Shown: one piece after another, positions 45,880 through 59,200 of the stretch
How positions within the stretch are numbered: position 1 is the stretch's first letter
Layout of the letters: each line of letters starts with the position of its first letter
Source: Haemonchus contortus
Lineage: Eukaryota > Nematoda > Chromadorea > Rhabditida > Trichostrongylidae
DNA length: 64,000 bases
Direction: 5' to 3'
Assembly (NCBI GenBank): GCA_000469685.2
Contig: LS997564.1
Coordinates: forward strand, 10,546,091 to 10,610,090
Notes under the pieces: model-generated
What the model saw: only the letters and a program-made list of their open reading frames with translations
Databases searched by the model: none
What the model was told of the DNA's origin: nothing
Made by a program: the position numbers and the translations under genes

Positions 45880-48800
45880 CGATATAGTCTTTTTTTGCGA
45901 CTTGACGGAATATTTCAATAATGAGTAGTATAATCGGTTTATAAGAATCAGGTTTCTGGGTGGTTCGATCAACTATTTCAGGCTTTGCAAATAATGAACG
46001 TAACGGAGAACAGGTGCTCATTTTGTCGGCAAGCCCAGTCCTCATAATCATAATCGGCGCCTTCCGGAACAGTGAGATTCGAGTATCGTATTCATATTGA
46101 CTCATTTCCTCCCTCAAAGGCTTACCATTTTTTAAGCTACTCTATTCTGGCCTACTCTTCATCAGCCATCTATTTTTTCGTTTTCCAAAAGGATATCATT
46201 TGTAGCTATATTTTTGACTTGCACCTTTTTGGTCATCCCTTTGTTGACTATCTTATATAGCTTTGCTCTTTTTCATATAATTGCCAATATTTTTTTAAAA
46301 TTCACTTACTCCTTTTTATACTTACTTTTCTTCTCTTTTTTAACTACTTTTTTACCTTCTTTTCTTTTCCTTTTTTCTTTTTTACGGCATTTCCTCCGTT
46401 CTATTGTGCACTTACTTATTTAATATTTTGTTTTCCCTTTGGGTTATCCTCCGCCCTTCAATTTTCGCATCTAACAGCTCCCATTTGACCGATTAGTTGG
46501 TGAGACTCGAATTTCCCCATCTGTCTTTAATGTTGTTCCCTGGGAGCTTTCTATTGAAGCTCTTTTTCCTTTTATGACGGCTGGCCCACGCATCTGGCCT
46601 TGCCATTCCAATCAGGCCAGCTGGAAATTTGTCTTCGGTGTTTCCGCCGCGTTCGGCTGGGAATATTTACTGCATGGATAAAGAGCGATGTAACTGCTTA
46701 GAAGTATTTCCAGAAAAAAACCTCGGTGAGGTTTGTTCAGAACTTCATCGCCAAGGCATAATCGATTTGTTTGCGGTTGGCTTCCGGGTATTTAAACGAA
46801 GACTGGTTATTTTGAAAATGTTCGGCCAATTCATTGTATTGGCCTTGATTTCACCTCCGAAGTGTAGTTATGAATGTAGTTATGAGTTCGTAAATGGTAA
46901 ACATCCAAAGGTCAGGATTGTGGACCCTCGACTTCCACTATGGTTAGGAGGTGTGGGAACTACATATGTGTACTTCTATCTTCTATCTTTTTATGCATGA
47001 ACTGTTAGACAACGGTATGAGGAGGTTATTTTGTTTGCCAGAACTTCCCTGATTTCACTTTAACGCAATCTAACTTTTCTAGCAACTATTATAATGACTA
47101 GATAAAATTTTTAGCCCACCTCAGATTCATTTGTGGGTGTTTTGTGACTGTTGCCACATCGTTGTGGATTTATAAGGGCGTAATGAAACGCCAGCATACA
47201 TGCATGTATGAGCAGGCAGGCAGGGCGCGACTGAGTAAAAGTGCATCATCGGCTCAACATGTACTTTTATGCAGCAAAAAAGTGCCTCTGTCGTCAACTG
47301 GGAGCGTACGGACACCTTCAATCGATATATCGAATTTGTTACGAAGGACGAAGGCCTTTGGGGTTACCTTTGTAAATGTCGAAGGGTTAATAGTGTGATT
47401 GTTTGTGTTTTATTGCATTACCACATTGTTTTTTACCTCCCTTTTCGCAGTGTGAAGAGTATTTCTTCTCTGAACGTCATCTCCTGCGCTATAGCCAGTT
47501 TTCATCCAAAAGTCTTGCTCTAATGCCGAAATAAGGGACCTGTGTAACGAGCGGTCACAAAATATTTGTCCGCTGGTTTAAGTATGGAAAACCTTGAACG
47601 CTCATCTACAAGCTGTCTGAACCCTGGCGAAAGGTTTTTATAAAAAAGTGGGACCAATAAATGCTCGATAAAAAGGGGCTGGAGCTTTGATTGAATGGTT
47701 CGTGATAAAGGCGGGAAGGTTGTTAGTTCTTTTGATAAGCAGTCTTCAGTAGAAATGTTGTGTTCTCGAAATCAAGTAATATCCATTTGCTCATTTCAAT
47801 TTCCCATTTTGAGACATAGTTATTCAGATTATATTCCTAGAGATGCTCCTGTTGCTGACCCATTATCGATGGTTGATAACACTGAGAGACACACATCAAC
47901 TGGCAGCTGATTAGCACCATTTTTATCTCTCTGAATAAAAATAGCAGTGAAAAATGTTGAAAATCAATGAGGCCACTGACCCCCAAATAATTCAACCACC
48001 CGCTCGTCTCCCAGATGCGACAACCCCGATACCTCGTCAACCTCGTCGATCGATTTATCGACTTCCTAATAAGCATCTACTACGACGACCATCAATTTCC
48101 GAATTTCTGTGGACTCGATAGGATCGACCGGCTACCCATGTACTGTTCGTTTGCAGCATATTGGATAGCTCTTGCGACTACCGAGACTTCTATTTAGTTA
48201 ATGCACATTTCTATAAAAGGAATATTTCGCTCGATATGTGTTTTGTATAAGGATAGCACGTTAAATTAGGATAACAGGAGGAATCAATCGCTCCAAAACC
48301 CAGCGGAAGCTATTCTCATCATGGAAATTGAGATTACAAATGGCCATCTGCGTCCGATGACTTTGTGGATGTATCGTCTATCTTTCAAGCATCTATCAAT
48401 GATGGCTTGTTAGCAGCTTAGAGATTCGGTACTACGCTTTATTCAGTTTTTTTTCACTCGTTTTCGTACTGTGAACTTCGATAATTTGATCAAAATCGGC
48501 CTAGACTGTCTGGTAGTTGATGACCTTTGTTATTCCTACATCTGTGCCATTGAATATGTGCACGTATTCGGCACAACAATCACTGGCGTTTTTATGCGTC
48601 TAGGGTCCATGGCTTGGGAATTTACCACCTTCATTTGTGATGAACTCATTCCTCTTCGATTTCCCTTTCTGCTTCCATTTCTATTCCTACATTCTTCCTG
48701 ACGTTCAAAAAAGAAATTCCCTTGCGGGTTATAGTTTTGTCGATTCTCCCTAGTTGTTCATTGACTTATTCTTGAAGTTTTGAAAAGCAGCCCTTTGCGG

Positions 48801-51050
48801 CTTGTCGATAGCTGCTCTTATTTTTATGTTCTTCGCAGTTGTGTTTGCAAGGTTTTCTATCCAGCAGGTGTTCTAGGTGTTTTGTGTTTCGAACTTTGGT
48901 TTGAAAAGTCAGTGTAGCATTTAGTTCAAGGTCTTCAGCTCGTGCTTTTGCGGTTAAGTTGGTTTCAGCTGTATATGTTTTTTTTTGAGAAGTCAACAAA
49001 AAAAAATCGCCTTTTACTTTTCGAACTATTGCTTTTTGGTCGGATGCGTTGTGCTTGATTCACGGAATCCAAATGAAATCATTGTCCTTCTGTTGATATC
49101 GTTCTTTACGCAAACGGTTTTTTCATGCTCAGCCTGCCAACCTATAGAGGGTTTGGGAGGTTTGGACATGAGAGGTGGAATTTTGAATTTTAATTGGTTT
49201 GGGCTAATTCTTTCCTCGTTCTTACCTGAGTTCATAGTTTTTTCCAAAGGCGTTTCTAACTTTCTTTGGGTAACCATACTATTCTTTGGACTGTGACGTA
49301 TTTGAGGCCTCAAATGGCGAACTTGTGTACAAAGACTGTTATTTGAAAGCAAAGTAATTGATGATGGATAGTTCTGATACAATTATTTGAGCGTTGCTGG
49401 GTTTTCCATGGTCTTCTGTGTCGTACTTCAGTTCATCTGCTGTTGATGATAAGCAGAGTTCTTTGACTAGATGCCGTTCATTTCTCAGAGAGTCAGTTTG
49501 ATATCAGATTTATTTTGGAGGGAAAAGAGCCGGCATTTTTCCTCGACTGGCAATCATAAACGAGTGTAAAAACTCAACAGGCTTTCAGTTGCAGCTTTGT
49601 TTCGGTATTTGCTAATTTTTTTAGTAATGGATTTTTTCTTTCTTTTTTTTATATCGTACCTCTATATTTGTTCCCAAAAGCGATTTTGCTTGGATGTTTA
49701 CCTGATCTTTCTCCATTCAATCACTTTTTATTCAATCGTTCTTTGTTGAACAGCCTTCGACTTTTCACAGCTTGTTCGTCTGGACCTCTGGCAGTCAACA
49801 AATGACTGATTTGTTCAGAAGTTCCAGCTTTTTCTAGCTTTTTTCAAACAAAGTCTATTGTTGGTGATTGCTGATTACGCGGTTCCCTAGTTACTAACAT
49901 CTTCTTTCAATTCGCAATTCTTTCTCGTCGATGAAAGGTGCAAATCCAGTGCAGGCTGTAATTGCTACGTTTGGTTGCCATCCGTCGCATTCTCACATTA
50001 GACCGGACTAGCTGTCAGTGCAGTGCACTTCTTCTGTGTACTTTGGGTTCGTTCAGAGGTAACGGGAGCTATTATCTTCCTTGAACTTATATTTAGCTCT
50101 GAAAGTGTGAGAAGCCTCCTATGTTTGCTCCCATGGGTGTTACGGAGTGGAAAGGGCGCTGAAAAGAGCTTTTGGCACCTTTTCCATTCAAGATCAAGAT
50201 GTAGTTGATAACCTGTGAAGCCTTACATGGTGTCAGGGAAATTGAAGTCCGGGATTCTCCCAAGCACAAACCCTACTCTACAACTTTGGGAAAAGATGGT
50301 AGACATTTCCTGAGGTCTTTCAATGACAACAATTTGAAATAGCAAGAAGGAGGAATGATAGGGTGTGGTCATCCCAAAGTTTGAAAGTCGAGTCGGAGCA
50401 GAGCGTCCCTGAATGCGTCTGGCTATTTGGGTTTTTCATTTCCCCTCCAAAGCTAAAGTTTGAACCAATAATTTGCACAGAATTAGGCAAGTGCAAACAT
50501 GTTACTGCTTGGTACAGCGATTTTGCCCTGGTTAGTTCCTATAAGTACATGGTTGCTTCCCGTCTGGGTGACTAATGGCGCTCCGAATTTTCTCCATTCC
50601 CGAACATGTACCATGTGACCAGAAGTTTCAGTGATGGATGCTGTTTCTCGTTTTTTTGCTATATCCCAAATTGGTTGCGCTTAATGGCTCTGTACTGATC
50701 AAGGTCGACGACCCATCGCATCGCTGCCCTGACGTGAAACCCATTTGTCTTCTAATCTTCTGTCCTAGTGTTTTCATAGTTTTCGTCGCTCGTGTCGTTA
50801 ACCTCCAAAACGTATTTCGACTTTTCTACTGATTGCTTCCCTCTCTTCGTCTTCTTCCATTCATCATCCTCTTCTGTTCTTCTACTGACTGTTCTGCTTG
50901 CAACGTTTCCGTTTCCTATATCGGTGCCTGTGTTATTTTTGGATGACTACCCTTAAATTCTAGGGAAGCCTCAAGAATGCCTTTTCAAGACTACTGAGTT
51001 AGAGTGCATGCCAAAGCATCTGGGCTCTTTCCTGAGGCAATACTGAGGTA
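45880..51050. other. Long T-rich (plus) / A-rich (minus) stretch without a gene
   Basis: The plus strand is strongly pyrimidine-rich, most so at 46120-46440, 48430-48700 and 49600-49760. On the minus strand several protein-like but broken frames occur (49382-49026, 48999-48766); on the plus strand, 46629-47000 and 50363-50575. None has a motif I can name. An old retroelement with an A-rich sense strand is one explanation. Confidence 0.3.
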
Positions 51051-51659
51051 CTCATGCTGAGTCACCGGAGTAAATACTTTTGTCCAGAGCTTCTACTTCA
51101 GGAATCTTGTTGTATATCAGTCTTTCCGCGAAATGACCAAGCCCAAAGCTTGTTGTCTATAAAGCGGTAGACAAACGCATTTAAGACCGAAGAAATGATA
51201 CATTAATGATAAACTGTTCATCGCCAGGTTGCCTCTATAAGAAGGAGGCTGGAGAAGGCACACAGTAAAAAACGCTACTTCGCTGATCGTGAGTAAATGA
51301 AATCGAACAGGGATTTAATATGAAGCCTAGTCAAGCTGAAGTGTCAGCGAATGGTCCGATCTTCAGACGAGGCTCATGAGACCATAGAAATTGATGACAA
51401 AATTCTAGGGAGTAAATGATGGCAAGACGAAGGCGTAGAATAGAAAGTGTGTCTATTGTTAGGAAGGTATCCTACAGGAATTAGCCTCGCCTTGTCAAAT
51501 CTCTTGTCCTTTTGCGACATTTCTCTTCATAGTTTTATTTCCCAGGTATGTGCAGGATTCGTGGAATAGATGGGTAAGGGTTCGGTGAATATTTTTTTGA
51601 ATGAAATGAATACCCCTCTGAGTAGCTAAGGATGGCCAGCTCAAGGGTAGCATTCATGG

Positions 51660-51960
51660 GCTAGGGAGGTGATCTAGTGGCTTGTAGCTCACTATCACAC
51701 ACGCATGGTCCGGAGATCTAGTCCAAGTCTGACATCCGACTATGTCAACAGTATTTTCCATTACTCCCTGGGTAATTCGGTCGGTTAGTTGGTAGTCGTT
51801 CATTTGGGAGGATAAAAACACTGACCTGTGCATTGGCTGATTTTCCCAAGGCTTTGTAAATGTCACACAAGCATTCAATACGTCTTTCTTATTCTGAGTT
51901 GAGGTTGAATGCGGGACGTATTCCTCAGGAATTATTGATTAACGCTGACCACGTGATCCT
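51660..51960 (+). mobile_element. tRNA-derived SINE (family A), diverged
   Basis: Head GGGAGGTGATCTAGTGGC and CACTATCACACACGCATGG, degraded B box GAGATCTAGTCC, then GGGAGGATAAAAACACTGAC, CATTGGCTGATTTTCCCAAG and ATTCAATACGTC, with a 3-prime end GAATTATTGATTAACGC. Confidence 0.75.
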
Positions 51961-53065
51961 TTCACCTAGCTACATGCTAACTCCTTTGAAATGTGATCGC
52001 TGAAAAGGCCATTGTTTAGTGGGGGCTTTTAGCATTACTTACGGCAGACCATTCAGTTTCTATGAAATAACCTATGCTATCGCTACATACATATGTCTAT
52101 AAAAATGTTTTTCATGAGGCACTTCAATTGTACGTCTGTACATTTTGACATATGTTTGGTGAATGGGAATTCGAACCAATAACCAATATTTATATCGGTT
52201 CTTGTGAGTCATCTTTGCTTATTCTGCGGTTGTCCTTCTGAACGTTGCCATCTGTAAGGAAGTGATTCATCTTCCGTCGAGAATTACATGATACCCTGTT
52301 GTATTAGCCAACTACAGCTAATAATTTTTCGAATTCCTGAGTGTTCCATTTAGTTAAGAGCAAATGAAGTTAAGTTAATGATGGATGGTGCTGTTATCAT
52401 TTAAGATGGGCAAAAAAATACATTGAACTTGCTTGAGGCATTTGGATCCAATTCATACAGACCACCCAGACCAGACATATGGGCAACCAAGGCCTTTTTT
52501 CTATGATGAATGATGTTCCCACTGATACATTGATATATTCATCGAAAAATTCACAGAACCGTCCTGAAAGGAGTAGACCTTCCCTATAGGAGTCGTAGTC
52601 TAAAAACTCTACCAACTTTCTTTTCATCAATTATTTTATAATCTTTTTAATCAAAATATACTTCTCACGTTGACGGAGGAAAGTCTTGAGCGAATACGTT
52701 CAGGCTCGAAACGCTGAAATCAAACCATTGGAAATCGGGCGTCGGTGTCGGAGGCCTCAGTCGAGTTCTCAAAATACTTGGTGATAAAATTGACTGCGTA
52801 GTCAAGACTAGATCTTTTCAAAGTGCTATACGACTAGACTTCGTGCAAGAATTATGTAACATGCATAAATCAAAGTAATTGCGGCTAGAATAAAGAGAGG
52901 AAAAAATGAAAGTACATTTTCACGGCCTGAGATATTGATGAGTGGTGAGGAGGGGATGCAATTTCTTTTTCTGGATGAAATTGCCTGGATTTCTTCTGTT
53001 TAAAGCAAAATTTTCCCCATTATATGCCTAAGAAGCGCCATTTTCGTTTTCTACCAAATATGTCT
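51961..53065. other. Intergenic, no supported gene
   Basis: The minus frame 52630-52397 (77 codons) looks somewhat protein-like in two frames but has no motif I recognise. No repeats seen. Confidence 0.3.
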
Positions 53066-53074
53066 GTAGTGGCT

Positions 53075-53150
53075 GTTGTGTAGTGGAAAATGGTGTACAC
53101 ACATGCATAGTTCTGAGATCGAAGGCCGGGTCGGTACATGACTAAGCCTA
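53075..53150 (+). mobile_element. SINE family A head fragment
   Basis: GGCTGTTGTGTAGTGGAAA (A-box-like), ACACACATGCATAGTTCTG and GAGATCGAAGGCCGGGTCGG resemble the head; the body is not recognisable. Confidence 0.4.
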
Positions 53151-54004
53151 AGCCACCTCTTCCTTTCCTTCGAGGTTGATAATTGGTGTGAGACTCGATG
53201 GTTACCCCTCATGGCTATCTTCCTTGGGTTAGTGGCAGGTAATGTGTGAGCTAGACCGTGAAATCTGCAGATGCACAGATTACGAAGCACATTTCCAGGT
53301 TGGTACAGATTCTCAAATGAGAACCGAATAGATTGCACTTGAAACACTGCTGATCGATGTAATCGAATCAATCCTGCTTTATAAATTCTTTAATTCACTA
53401 TTCATTTGAACTTTATTTATCACTGAGAACTGGTAAAGTTGCAAACTTTAGATTCCTCCTTTTTATCCGTCATTCCCTTCCCTCGAGTAAGGTTATTCGC
53501 GTTGTTCTGGATCGGACATCGTATGGCAGACTTCCCTTGCCGTGAAAGGACGAGTGAGTCCTTCTGGCGCAGCCTCGTGGACTTCAATCGATGGTAGGTG
53601 CAGCTGCGATGAACTTTCAGGACAAAACACGGACAGGATTAATCTTTTATCCTGAATTCCCAGCGTTCTTGAAGTCGCACCTCGTTGGTATCATCTATGT
53701 CAAAGATCCATTGACCTTTTTTACTTTCAATTATTCCACTCATTACAAAAGGAAAGTGGGTGGAGGGTGAGACGAATATCGTTGTTGCTTCACGAATTTC
53801 TATAAATTTTATCTATTCATTGCTAGCTGAACGAGGTCTCTATTTGGCGAATCACAATGGCATATACCTCATCCTGGCAGTGATCTCGGAATATAGCGTT
53901 CCTAATACTTGGATGCTCTTATTTACGCTCTTCTGATGATAAGCTATTTGGCGCAGGATTTCGAGACCAAATGATAGCATATAACAGAGGGTAAAGAGAT
54001 CACA

Positions 54005-54215
54005 TGATATGGAGACAGGGGTGGGAAGAGGCGCACTATCACACGGTGTCGGGATATCCAACTGATACCCGTCCAGCAAACCAAGTCTTCCATCAGCCTT
54101 TCAAGGCATCGAGGCCGGTTATCGGTACCGAACGCCTAATATACTTGTATATCGACTTACCATTTTCATGGATGTGCAATGCGGGGCGCGACTAAGAAAA
54201 GGAATTGACTGACGC
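54005..54215 (+). mobile_element. SINE family A, rearranged copy
   Basis: Head remnant GGCGCACTATCACACGGTGTC and GATATCCAACTGATACCCG, then the 3-prime end ATGCGGGGCGCGACTAAGAA, AAGGAATTGACTGACGCC. The middle is shortened. Confidence 0.55.
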
Positions 54216-54708
54216 CGAGGAATATCCTTCAACTGAGCCACAATAATATCCTTGCCCAAGAAAGCCCTTGCCAATTTGTTTGGCATCACTCCCCTTTCTG
54301 AAGTTTTAGAAGGAGCTGTTGAAGTGATGATAGAGGAAATCTTATGAACTTCTTAGCCCGTTTGAATAATATTGAATGAACGAATTTTGATGTGACCATA
54401 CATTCCTTGTCAATTCTTCTCTAGAATTGTTGGATATTCATAAAATTTGGAATAGCATTACCTTTTGACCGCTTGCCAAAAATTCGAGCGCAAACACGGC
54501 CTAGATGGATCTTTGTGAAGTGAGCTTGATTTCTGTCCGAAATTATTGAGCAGCTTGATACCGTTCTTGTCTCGTGCAGAGTAAGAGTCAGTTGATAAAC
54601 AACATGTTTACTCTTCTGAATCATATTTTGATTAGGCGATAAATAATAAGTGAGAAGGGTACAGTTGGAAGGTTCAGTCTGGGGTTCATTGCGATCAAAG
54701 CGCAAAAC

Positions 54709-55146
54709 CTTGATAAATGTTGAAACAGATGATGGAGTGGATGCTGAATCGTTCTCAGATTCATGTTGTAGCATGGAGGTCCGTCCATCATAGTGTCATT
54801 TGTTCAGTCGTAGATGCAATGAGGATCAGTATAACACAGAGGCATACCCAAGGATCAATGCCATTGCAGGCGACCATGTTCATGTGAAAACCTTGTCCGT
54901 TCACCTACAGGCTGCTTGCTGTGCTGTGATTCTTGATCCCAGCTGTTCTTGCGTGAACAAGCAGCTTCACCTTAATCCTCTCGCCTGCAATGGCATTGAT
55001 CCTTGGGTATGCCTCTGTGTTATACTGATCCCTCATTGCATCTAAGACTGAACAAATGACACTATGATGGACGGACCTCCATGCTACAAAATGAATCTGA
55101 GAACGATTCAGCATCCACTCCATCATTTGTTTCAGCATTTATCAAA
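54709..55146. repeat. 438-bp foldback repeat
   Basis: The left arm begins TTGATAAATGTTGAAACAGATG (split by one difference) and the right arm ends as its reverse complement at 55146. About 165 bp per arm is paired with few mismatches (shared words ATGATGGAGTGGATGCTGAA, GGATCAATGCCATTGCAGGCG minus one base). The loop is about 54875-54980. No coding capacity and no obvious target duplication. Confidence 0.85.
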
Positions 55147-55149
55147 TGA

Positions 55150-56216
55150 GCTCATGCGTGGCAGATTACTGAGTTGAGCTCTGTTACGTTAGTAAAATAC
55201 TTCCGGTTAGTAATTCCCTCAAGATTTCATGAGTTTGTTTATAGAGTCAGGATTCTAGTTGCAAAATTTCTTCTTGTCGTCCTAGGCCCCTGAAACTTTG
55301 CTGTCTATAAAGAACCTACAAGGAACTGCGCAATATGAAAGCAGTCCCCAATTTCTTACACCGGCCATTTGCACAGCGCTAGTTGGAGCTTGCTCGATTT
55401 CAGGTGGATTGAAACTTTGTATCAGAGGACTTTCTACTAATTACTTACTGCTTATGATACCATTTATATGTAGCTTCCTTGGAAAGGCATTTGGGTTCTC
55501 TCTCTTTCAATGAAAATATGGTCAGACCAATGATTGTGCACCTCGAACTTGTGTCTTTGATTTCTGCTTATCGTCTCATATCTCCTTTGATTGAAGGTGA
55601 TATAGCCTATTCGCGGTAGGTAAGTTAGATTCCAGTTCATCGTCCCAAGGTTTCCTATAAAGATGTTATCGACCTGAAGTGCAACTTCGCAACGTTCAAG
55701 ATAACTTGCGTGACGAAAAATCTGTCCTAGATCTCTCTGTACATTTGCAAAAGTTTAATTTTCTCAAATGTGCAGGTCTAGAAAAGTACAGAGGCGATAT
55801 CAACGAATGTCCTTTCATTTGATGTCTCCTACCCTCTCTCCCTTAAATCGATTCCTGGTCTCGCTTCTTCACTAGATCGATAGCTCTTTGCGATAGAATT
55901 ACTTCAGTTTTTTCATAATGTAAAGCAGTACAGCTGTGTGTAGAGGAATAGACCTTCGCTGGACGTTTCTTCAAACGTTTTTGAAAATATTTTCCAGATT
56001 TTCCGTATTTTTCGTGGCTCATATCAGGTTGTTTTCACACTTCAATCTGTCTCCTTGGAGCCTATTTAGAAGAGTGTATATCGATTTTGTGCAATTTGAG
56101 GTGTGAAAATAGCTTCATCGAATCTAATGTATCGGTTTAATATGCTTTTATTGAAGATTTCGTCAATTATCGGTTTCCCCTAGCATTTAATCAACTGATG
56201 TTATCAATTGATTTCA
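55150..56216. other. Upstream region of the F-box-like gene
   Basis: No supported gene; the frame at 55298-55513 is unrecognised. Promoter elements could not be identified by eye. Confidence 0.35.
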
Positions 56217-56233
56217 GGGTTTGATATGAGTCG
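56205..56233 (+). promoter_or_regulatory. Probable trans-splice acceptor and upstream mini-ORF
   Basis: AATTGATTTCAG ends at 56217, leaving a 16-nt leader. That leader contains an upstream ATG at 56226 (ATG AGT CGA TGA) whose stop codon overlaps the main start codon as ATGA at 56234. Confidence 0.5.
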
Positions 56234-59200
56234 ATGAGCGGCGCGCCACTGAACAATATCAACGCAGAAAGTATGGAGGTAAGAGTCTAATCAACGACTT
56301 TTGAAATCTCAGTGAATTTCTTGATGAGGGATCGTCAGCCGATGGCGTGTCTGTGCTAGGATTCATCATTTTCTTTCATTTGTTGCTTTTATGGGTATTG
56401 TTGGCCGTAAAACGTTACATACGCGCGTAGCGGCTAGCGTAGGCGTGCGCGGCTGCGAGCGTGTAGCACTGCAGTGGGGCGGTGCGTGTGAGTTTTAAGC
56501 GGAATGTGCTATTTTTCAATTCAAAGATATTTCGAAGGCCATAATTAGCGATGGGAGCAGCACTATCCGAGGTTGTGCAGCCAGCGTAGTGGGATTCTTG
56601 GCACTAGTTTGCGACTCTATCGTTTGATTGGTTGGTACCACTCTACATCTCTATCGATTGATTGATTACTAACATTTGCGAGTATTTATTTAACCCTGCA
56701 CTTTTAATTGCTTTGTGGTATGAAATTTTAACCAGCAAGTGGTTGTGTTTTCAATTTCGGACATAAGTGGTTAGACAGAATGTCCAAATGTCGAAGGCTC
56801 AGGAATGTTCGACGTCGACTTTTCGAGAATCAGTATTCCTTTCGTATTCTTCATATGAATCACGTGGTTCGAAGAATAACATATTTGTCAACGTTTCGCG
56901 TTGTCTAGTTAGAAAAGAAAAGTGCAGTCGTCAATAAATCGTAGTTGAACTTCCCATACCAACAACAGGGGAGGTGCACCCCATGTATGGCATTCCCAAT
57001 CTCTCCAAGGAGCGTGGAAGTCTTTCCTTGTTCAGTAATATACTGAATAATAAATTTAGGCTTCCGAAGCTCTACTTCTGATTGACACATCATTTCTTTC
57101 CTACTCTTGAAGTCCCACATGGAGTGTGCGGGTGTTAGTGGGTTATTGAACCACCGTTTTTTCGTACTAATTGCCCTGCTCTTCATCTGACTATCGTCTC
57201 GGAAGGGTTCTTCTTTTGAAGTAATTACCAGTTACTAGAGCTGGTTTGTGCCCTCTCGTTCATCGTTGGCAGTGCTTTTGTATTTGAAGTAGGATTGTCC
57301 AAAATATTCTTTAAAGAAGAAGCGGTATATCGGTTTGCGGAATGAGTGTTTGCGGATATCTCGAGACTACGCCATCATGAATTGATGGGGAAGTTAGTAA
57401 AACACACATGGATCCGAGATTGGTCTTTACAATAGACTGTTCTCACACTGCATGCTTATGTTGAAGTTTTTCTACCCATACATTTGGGTTCTATCTTTGG
57501 GCGGAGATAGAGTAGAAGTAATATCACATACGCATGCTACGAGGATCGAATTCCGACTCGATATCCGCCTAGGCTAACATAGCCTTCTATCCTTTCGGGG
57601 ACGGTGATTGGTACCACGCTGGTCTGGTAAGACACAAACACTTACTTATTCATCGGCTACTCACAGCAAGTCATTGTATCGGCAAATACGCATTCAGTAC
57701 GCCGACTATGTACGATTCTGAATGGAAGTCGACTGTGGGGCTCATCGCAAACGGATCGATAAACACCAAAAACTTTAACATTATCCTTTATCGTTCTAGC
57801 TTAAGAGACACATTTAGTGAGAAAGTCGTCTGTAATTTTTTTCCACGCCTTCAGAAGCACAAAATGAATGAGCTAGAATGTTTTGGTTCAAGAAATTCTG
57901 CTGAGAAAAATAACATCTCGGTGATGGAACTCGTTTTTGAGGTCTGGTGATTGTTTTTGAACGCTCAGAGCAACTGTTGGACAGAGTCCGCAAGCTAGTG
58001 TCAACCTGCTTTAGAGGGGGGGGGGGGGGGGGGGGACATACAGTAGCGCTCAAAAGTGTTCGGTGAAATGCTTTGACGCTTTTTCGTTCATAACTTTTTC
58101 CTTAGTGGACCAAATCGCGCGAAATTTGGATATGTTTAACTAGGGCATATTTCACCCTATCCAACACTATTTGACTGCAAAGCTGCAATATCCACAGATA
58201 GAGCAAGGTATTTGTTGCGGTAGCAGATTTTGCTAAAACTAAAGTTGTTGACGTCTCCACTTATTCGCACCGTGTGAGCATTTTTCTCATCTATTGTGTT
58301 CGGCATTATCGCTCGTACACTTTAGACAGGGCAAAAAGGAAAGAGATTCTAGAAGGACCATCATCTGTATTTCCAGTCGTTTTTGAATTCATGCTCTTTG
58401 GAATATCTTGGACATGATCAGATTGCAGGTCAATAGAGGTACATATTCACAATACACCCATGCTCCAAATATAGAAATTTCGCAAGATTAGATCCAGTAG
58501 GAAAGGAGTTACGACTGAAAAGTACAACTGAAGAAGCATTTCACCGAAGACTTTTGAGCGCTACTGTATATTGATCCAGCGGTTGTATGAAATACGACCC
58601 AAAACTTATTTCCAACTAGAGGTAGTTATGGATGAAAGGAAAATTCAGAAGATGAAAAGCCTCCTTGAGAATATCTAGAAACAACAAAAGATCAACATCA
58701 GTGCAATTCAATAAACAAAAATAACCGGCTGAAGGATGACCGTCTGCCTTTGAAACGGATACCCGGCGCTTCGTTGATTTGAAACCTGCATAACAGTTGT
58801 AACTATTTGATATCTTTAAATACTTCTGGTGTATCCCTGTGGCTCTGATTGTGAGTCGAATTTTTGTACCACGTCTCCCTCTATTTCCACCCCAGAGAGA
58901 TGCTCAATATTCTGGAGCGCGATGAGCGTTCCCATTAATATTCTAGTCATCTTCTTTCTTTACTCCCACATGCCACTGTTTTTGTTTCATTCTGATTTCC
59001 TCTCGTATGTAGATCCATTAGTCCTTTTCTTCCTGGATTGAGCTTTAGTGCGGATAAATGTTAAGCCTCATCTGACGCAACTCATTCAATCAGCCGAGGA
59101 TTTATTGTTACCAAGGATGTAATTTAAATAGACGGGTTCAACAATTATCTTTAAGAACATCACGGTCGAACTTCGGATTCTATGTATTCATTAAGGCTAA

